From Candidatus Sumerlaeota bacterium (GTDB lineage Bacteria > Sumerlaeota > Sumerlaeia > SLMS01 > JAHLLQ01), in the NCBI GenBank assembly GCA_030156535.1, contig JASGMJ010000007.1, positions 62,001 through 126,000 of the forward strand: 64,000 nt of DNA, written 5' to 3'. Below the pieces are notes generated by a model. It searched no databases. It was not told where the DNA came from and saw nothing but the letters and a program-made list of their open reading frames with translations. Shown piece by piece: positions 60,096 through 64,000 of the stretch (the stretch's first letter is position 1; every line of letters starts with the position of its first letter). Position numbers and translations under genes: made by a program.

Positions 60096-60103
60096 CCCCC
60101 CCC
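60096..60103 (+). repeat. C8 homopolymer splitting a likely gene into two frames
   Basis: The GTG at 59998 opens a frame coding for a plausible hydrophilic N-terminus (VERARERYQHARHDPP). At this C8 run, removal of one C joins that frame to ...VWDGARMRRTALWLAVILAV, the frame of the next feature. Either a sequencing or assembly error, a true frameshift, or slippage. Confidence 0.6.
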
Positions 60104-60121
60104 GTCTGGGACGGCGCGCGA

Positions 60122-60643
60122 ATGCGCCGTACGGCGTTGTGGCTGGCCGTGATCCTGGCAGTCATCGCGGTCGGGATGTTCACTTTCCTGACGCGCAGTA
60201 TTCGAAGCCAGAAGGTGAACCAGAAGCTGGAGAAGGGGCTCGGGGATTTGATGGGAGCACGGGCGGCCCTGGAGGACTACGCGAAGGCCACGGGTTTGCC
60301 GTTCGCGCCTGCCGAAGACGGCAGCCTCCCGCCTGAGTACGTGGAGCATTTTGCCGCGATGCGCGGCGGCCAGCCATACTACCGCGAACTGGGACGCTAC
60401 AGCAGACTCGATGTGTTTTCCCCCGGCAAACCGTATAAGGAGCCGCTCGCCTACTTTGTGCGGGAATCAATCTGGCTTCTTGTGTCTCGGGGTCCGGACG
60501 GAGCGTTTCAGGTTCCGCCCACGATTCTGAACGATGAGACCGAACAAGCCGACCTTGTGGATCGCTTGCTGACGCTCAGCTACGATCCCACCAATGGCGC
60601 GGAAAGCAGCGGCGATCTGTGGATGAGCAACGCAATCAAGTGA
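60122..60643 (+). CDS. Membrane-anchored protein with pseudopilin-like periplasmic domain (probably frameshifted at the 5' end)
   Basis: The open frame gives 173 residues: one N-terminal membrane helix (ALWLAVILAVIAVGMFTFL), a helical segment (KVNQKLEKGLGDLMGARAALEDYAKATG) and a small domain (LGRYSRLDVFSP ... TLSYDPTNGAESSGDLW) that recalls the globular part of GspG-like pseudopilins. The ATG at 60122 has no ribosome binding site. A GTG at 59998 overlapping the kinase stop reads about 35 residues and then needs a one-base deletion in the C8 tract to enter this frame, which I believe is the true 5' end. The next gene overlaps its stop as GTGA. Confidence 0.7.
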   Translation: MRRTALWLAVILAVIAVGMFTFLTRSIRSQKVNQKLEKGLGDLMGARAALEDYAKATGLPFAPAEDGSLPPEYVEHFAAMRGGQPYYRELGRYSRLDVFSPGKPYKEPLAYFVRESIWLLVSRGPDGAFQVPPTILNDETEQADLVDRLLTLSYDPTNGAESSGDLWMSNAIK

Positions 60644-61038
60644 CTCTGGCGCCCAAGAAGCGCCTGTCGAGCGTAACGCTGGCCGTTGTCGTGCTCGCGG
60701 TCGCGGCGATCGCGGTATTCGGGGCGTGGTCGCTGGCGACGCGGTCGCAGCCGATGGATTTTTATCTCGAAACGGACACGCCGGAAGAGAGGCGGGAGCT
60801 GCTGGCAACCGTGCAGGCCCGTGCGGCGGGCGTGGGGCTCGGCGAACAGGAGGGCGAAGTGCTGCGGATCGTGGCGGCCATCGAGAACTTTGTGCTGGAA
60901 AAGGGGCATTATCCCAAGACGATTCGTGACCTTGGGATGGAAGAGAACTTTATCGAGTCGGGTTACCGGCTGGTGGGATCGCGCGCGCAGTGGCGGCTGT
61001 ATGGCCCATCGCAGGAGGTTCTGGCGCGGGGGGACTGA
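60640..61038 (+). CDS. Small membrane-anchored protein, pseudopilin-like domain suspected
   Basis: 132 residues from the GTG at 60640, which overlaps the preceding TGA; the track's GTG at 60619 is less likely. One N-terminal membrane helix (SVTLAVVVLAVAAIAVFGAW), then a short extracytoplasmic domain with a helix (GEVLRIVAAIENFVLEKGHYPKTIRDLG) and strands (SGYRLVGSRAQWRLYG). The helix-then-YP pattern (EKGHYPKT) is typical of GspG-type pseudopilins (KxGxYP). Likely a partner of the preceding protein and the kinase. Confidence 0.75.
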   Translation: MTLAPKKRLSSVTLAVVVLAVAAIAVFGAWSLATRSQPMDFYLETDTPEERRELLATVQARAAGVGLGEQEGEVLRIVAAIENFVLEKGHYPKTIRDLGMEENFIESGYRLVGSRAQWRLYGPSQEVLARGD

Positions 61039-61117
61039 CCGTGTGGTGCATCCAGCTTGCCTCCGGGACGGCGACCCCGTACCCGTGGGGAAATCGTTGC
61101 CGCGCAGGAAGGAACCG

Positions 61118-61507
61118 ATGGAATTTCCCGCCGAACTCTGGAAAAGCGACGAGGAGCTAACCGCCGTCCGGCAGGTCGTTGACCTGTTCTCCGCCTCGCC
61201 CCTCTTTCTGACGGATAGCCTGACGAATACCGTGTACTTTTCGCCGATGGCGGAGGAACTGCTGGGCGAGCAGGGCGAGGCGATCGTGAACCGGGCGGCG
61301 TGCTCGCTGCTCGGTTTCGGCCGGGGAACCCCCGTGCCTCCGGCACTGAACGCGGCGTTGCTGGGCGAAGGGCCGGCGTGGAAAGCCTTGGTGCGGCTGG
61401 AGAATGGCTGCAGTGTTGCGTGTGAAGCTTCGGCGATTCGAGGACCAAACGGGTTGATTTGCGGGATGGTGCGCTTGTTCGAGCCCGTCGAATCGGGAGG
61501 GCGTTGA
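61118..61507 (+). CDS. PAS-like domain protein
   Basis: 129 residues from the ATG at 61118 with AGGAAGGA upstream; the track is 144 residues too long. The sequence (VRQVVDLFSASPLFLTDSLTNTVYFSPMAEELLG ... IRGPNGLICGMVRLFEPV) has the helix-strand-strand and long-helix order of a single PAS domain, with NTVYFSPMAEELLG in the usual NxxxxxxxxxxxLLG position. Cytoplasmic. It has no output domain and sits in the kinase operon, suggesting a sensory role. The ATG of the next gene overlaps its TGA by one base (TGATG). Confidence 0.7.
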   Translation: MEFPAELWKSDEELTAVRQVVDLFSASPLFLTDSLTNTVYFSPMAEELLGEQGEAIVNRAACSLLGFGRGTPVPPALNAALLGEGPAWKALVRLENGCSVACEASAIRGPNGLICGMVRLFEPVESGGR

Positions 61508-62454
61508 TGGCGGACGAGAAAAAATGGAATCTCGGCAAGGAAGTCCCCCAGCCGAAGAAGCCGGAACCGAAGAAGCCGGAGCCGAAACCCGTCGTTGCCG
61601 CGCGCGTGGCTCCGCCGAAACCGGCACCTCTGCCGGAAGAGGAATCGTACTCGTCGAGCATGTCGTCCGAAACGGTGCTGGGCCGGCCGGTGCCACCGCC
61701 CAAGTCCGTACGCGAGTACCTGAATCACCCTCTGGCGCTGATTGGCTCGGGGTTGCTGATCTGTCTCGCGATCTTCTTTCTCGTCGCGCGGGGAATGGGG
61801 GGAGGGCGGACGAGTGGACGCGCCGTAACCCTTGAGCCCGCGGATGCGGTGAGGGGGCTGCTGGGAGACAAGGGCGTTCAGCAGGATGTGCTGAGCGTGG
61901 ATTTCGAGAGTACGGAACCTCCGCAAGTGCAGGACGCGCGCTTGATTTTGGCGACGGGGCAGACGCTGGATGCCATTGCCTCGTATCGCGAAACGCAGGC
62001 GCGTGATCCGCAGAAGGGAACGGACGAATATCTGTTCGTGCCCCCGGCCATCGCGGAGGCCCCCCTGCCGGAAGGGGGCACGGAGGACGACCGTGCACTC
62101 GCTGAACTCATTCGCGAGGAGGCGCGCTATCAGGCCTTCGACATCGGCAGGCGGGCACTGGAACAGGCGATGACGCTCAACCTGACGGCGGCGGAACTGC
62201 GCGGCTATGCGACGCGCTTGACGACGGAGGGGCTCGCACTCGTCGAAGCGAGTGGCGACGCGAAGTCGCTCGAACGCCTGCCCGCGGCCAAGGGCGCGGA
62301 GAACCGGTTGAGCATCATCGAGTCGGCCCAATCGGCGGAGGACATCGAGAATCTGGTGCGCGGCTTGTTCGATCCGGGATATGCGCAGGCGGTGCTGGAA
62401 GCTCGGCAGCGCCACTTCGCAGCGGGGTCAGCGGCGAAGGGACAGGCACCGTGA
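61507..62454 (+). CDS. Single-pass membrane protein with Lys/Pro-rich N-terminus
   Basis: 315 residues from the ATG at 61507. The cytoplasmic N-terminus carries repeats KKPEPKKPEPKP and PPKPAPLPEEE, then a transmembrane helix (LALIGSGLLICLAIFFLVARG, about residues 77-97). An extracytoplasmic part of about 215 residues follows: helical, rich in Ala, Leu and Glu (AELIREEARYQAFDIGRRALEQAM). No family recognised. It begins on TGATG after the PAS-like gene and ends on GTGA with purN, so it is co-transcribed with both signalling and purine genes. Confidence 0.75.
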   Translation: MADEKKWNLGKEVPQPKKPEPKKPEPKPVVAARVAPPKPAPLPEEESYSSSMSSETVLGRPVPPPKSVREYLNHPLALIGSGLLICLAIFFLVARGMGGGRTSGRAVTLEPADAVRGLLGDKGVQQDVLSVDFESTEPPQVQDARLILATGQTLDAIASYRETQARDPQKGTDEYLFVPPAIAEAPLPEGGTEDDRALAELIREEARYQAFDIGRRALEQAMTLNLTAAELRGYATRLTTEGLALVEASGDAKSLERLPAAKGAENRLSIIESAQSAEDIENLVRGLFDPGYAQAVLEARQRHFAAGSAAKGQAP

Positions 62455-63059
62455 AATTGGGCGTTCTGATTTCAGGCCGCGGCTCGAATCTGGAGGCGCT
62501 GCTGAAGGCGCACGCCGCAGGCAAGCTGCCGGCGGCGGACTTCGCCATCGTTGTCGCCAACGATCCACAGGCCCGGGGCCTCGACATTGCCCGCGCGCAC
62601 GGCATCAAGACCGCCGCCATCGCGCACCGGGGATTTCCCGGCGGACGGCAGGCGCATGACGCCGCCGTGGCACGCACACTGAAGGAACACGGCGTGGAAG
62701 CCGTGGTGCTCGCGGGCTATATGCGGATTATCGGGCGGGCGATGCTCGAAGCCTTCCCCCACCGCATCGTGAACATCCACCCGTCGCTGCTCCCCTCGTT
62801 TCCCGGGCTTCATGCCCAGGAGCAGGCACTGGCGGGGGGCGTGCGCGTCTCGGGATGCACGGTGCATTTCGTGGACGAGGGGGTGGATTCAGGACCGATC
62901 ATCGTGCAGAAAACGGTGCCGGTGCTTGACGACGACGATGCGGAGTCGCTGAGTGCGCGCATCCTGGTGCAGGAGCATCTGGCCATCGTGGAAGCAGTGG
63001 ATTTGTTGAGCCGCGGCGTCCTGCGCATTGAGAACCGCCGCGTGCGAAGAATGGAGTGA
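62451..63059 (+). CDS. purN: Phosphoribosylglycinamide formyltransferase
   Basis: 202 residues, third step of purine synthesis using 10-formyl-THF. LGVLISGRGSNLEALL (phosphate-binding N-terminus), VVANDPQARGL, LAGYMRIIG, IVNIHPSLLPSFPGLHAQEQALAGG with the catalytic Asn and His, and GCTVHFVDEGVDSGPII with the catalytic Asp. The GTG start overlaps the upstream stop by 4 nt. Followed by rdgB and purH. Confidence 0.96.
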   Translation: MKLGVLISGRGSNLEALLKAHAAGKLPAADFAIVVANDPQARGLDIARAHGIKTAAIAHRGFPGGRQAHDAAVARTLKEHGVEAVVLAGYMRIIGRAMLEAFPHRIVNIHPSLLPSFPGLHAQEQALAGGVRVSGCTVHFVDEGVDSGPIIVQKTVPVLDDDDAESLSARILVQEHLAIVEAVDLLSRGVLRIENRRVRRME

Positions 63060-63063
63060 CGAC

Positions 63064-63654
63064 TTGGAAATCCTGATCGCAACAGGCAACGCCCACAAGG
63101 TGGGCGAGATCGCGGCCATCCTGGCAGGTTTGGCGGTGACGTGGCGTTCGACGGCCGATTGGCCCGATGCGGCACCCGTGGAGGAAAACGGCGCCACCTA
63201 CGCGGCCAATGCGGAGTTGAAGGCCGTGGAGTGGGCACGACGCACGGGACTGCCCACCGTGGCGGACGACTCCGGCCTCGAAGTCGAAGCACTCGGCGGG
63301 CGGCCGGGATTGTACTCGGCGCGCTACGCAACGCATGGTGAAGACCCGCTGGCCAAGATGCTCGGGGAACTCCACGGCGTGGAGGAAGCGCAGCGCGGCG
63401 CGCGCTTCGTGTGCCACGCGGTGCTGGCCGGACCGGCGGGCGTGATCGCGCAGGCGTCGGGAGTACTGGGCGGACGGATTGGCTTCGAGAAACGCGGCGT
63501 TGGCGGCTTTGGCTTCGATCCGATTTTCGTACCCGAGGGCTACGACGGCCGCCACCTGGCGCAACTGCCGGAAGATGAGAAGAACCGCATCAGCCACCGC
63601 GGCCGGGCGTTTCAAGCCTTGCGGCCCGCGATTGAGCGGATGCTCGACCAATAA
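63064..63654 (+). CDS. rdgB: XTP/dITP diphosphatase (non-canonical purine NTP pyrophosphatase)
   Basis: 196 residues. Hydrolyses ITP, dITP and XTP to monophosphates. The TTG at 63064 begins LEILIATGNAHKVGEI, matching the family start (MxIVLATxNxxKxxE); the longer track start lies inside purN. Other motifs: TYAANAELKA, TVADDSGLEVEALGGRPGLYSARYA, GFGFDPIFVPEG and SHRGRAFQAL. It fits with the purine genes on either side. Confidence 0.94.
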   Translation: MEILIATGNAHKVGEIAAILAGLAVTWRSTADWPDAAPVEENGATYAANAELKAVEWARRTGLPTVADDSGLEVEALGGRPGLYSARYATHGEDPLAKMLGELHGVEEAQRGARFVCHAVLAGPAGVIAQASGVLGGRIGFEKRGVGGFGFDPIFVPEGYDGRHLAQLPEDEKNRISHRGRAFQALRPAIERMLDQ

Positions 63655-63681
63655 AAGAACACCTTACTCAGGAGCAGTACC

Positions 63682-64000
63682 TTGCCAATTCAGCGCGCAC
63701 TTCTTTCCGTCAGCGACAAGACCGGGCTCGCGGATTTCGCGAAGACACTCGCAGCCCGGGGCGTCGAACTCATCTCCACCGGGGGCACCGCGAAGGCACT
63801 GCGCGACGCGGGTCTCGCGGTGCGCGACATCTCGGAAGTCACGGGCTTTCCGGAAATTCTCGACGGGCGTGTGAAGACGCTGCACCCGATGGTGCACGGC
63901 GGACTGCTCGGGCGCGGGGACAAGGAAGAGCACGTGCGCACGATGGCGGAGCACGGCATCGCGCGCATCGACCTGGTGGTGGTGAATCTTTATCCGTTCG
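63682..64000 (+). CDS. purH: Bifunctional AICAR transformylase / IMP cyclohydrolase (5' part, cut by window end)
   Basis: An open frame from a TTG at 63682 with AGGAG 7 nt upstream runs to the window edge; it is missing from the ORF track. The visible 106 residues are the start of the IMP cyclohydrolase (MGS-like) domain: [60 protein letters not shown] and [11 protein letters not shown]. Together with purN and rdgB this is a purine cluster. Confidence 0.94.
   Translation, partial: MPIQRALLSVSDKTGLADFAKTLAARGVELISTGGTAKALRDAGLAVRDISEVTGFPEILDGRVKTLHPMVHGGLLGRGDKEEHVRTMAEHGIARIDLVVVNLYPF

Noticed and set aside
60686-61117. 5' extension of the PAS-like gene in the track
   Set aside because: It overlaps the previous gene in another frame, with Arg/Trp-rich composition; the ATG at 61118 has a good ribosome binding site.

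Overview
The window looks like a chromosomal segment of a GC-rich, Gram-negative-type bacterium from a little-studied phylum. The sequence evidence is: lipobox lipoproteins, a GspG-like prepilin of the kind common in environmental PVC, Sumerlaeota and Hydrogenedentota genomes, futalosine-pathway menaquinone synthesis (MqnE), FabI, and Planctomycete-style Ser/Thr kinases carrying DWG instead of DFG. The phylum guess (Sumerlaeota, Hydrogenedentota or PVC-related) is inference only. I found no rRNA, tRNA, CRISPR array, prophage or insertion sequence. Most genes are housekeeping or conserved hypotheticals.

Layout. 0-6.5 kb: tail of an unknown gene and its terminator, nadD, a membrane metallophosphoesterase, a GAF-type sigma-54 activator, a small unknown protein, crcB and a glycosyltransferase. 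6.5-22 kb: a region rich in signalling genes. It holds a soluble kinase, mqnE, two tandem membrane kinases plus a lipoprotein, a TIM-barrel protein, a membrane protein, NDH-2, queA, a type I mannose-6-phosphate isomerase, and a pseudokinase fused to a pseudopilin-like C-terminus. 22-32 kb: ettA, a three-gene VTC/DUF4956/HlyD set, a zinc-ribbon/TM2 protein, coaD, an LD-carboxypeptidase, pgeF and a PilM-like protein. 32-41 kb: hisG, a phosphoesterase-CBM9 lipoprotein, a prepilin, an MgtE-like transporter, an epimerase and mfd.

41-51 kb: a nucleotide-sugar and envelope module (GT4 glycosyltransferase, nucleotidyltransferase, LegB-type 4,6-dehydratase), a 1045-residue TPR-like lipoprotein, and a secreted protein with a carbohydrate-binding-like end. 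51-58 kb: a large FAD/Fe-S oxidase, an FtsB-like protein, argJ, fabI, hisA, trxA and nrdR. 58-64 kb: another DWG kinase followed by a tight run of small membrane and PAS-like proteins that leads directly into purN, rdgB and purH (cut by the window end).

Three patterns stand out. (1) There are four intact-looking Ser/Thr kinases and one pseudokinase; two kinases have Gln at the Mg-binding Asn of the catalytic loop, and two of the loci carry small periplasmic pseudopilin-like domains. (2) Packing is very tight. Many genes start on GTGA, ATGA or TTGA overlaps, and five of seven convergent pairs have stop codons within 3 nt of each other or overlapping. (3) Short dispersed intergenic repeats and hairpins recur. 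Many ORF-track lines, including the long N-terminal part of the 1454-aa ORF, are antisense shadows and are left out.
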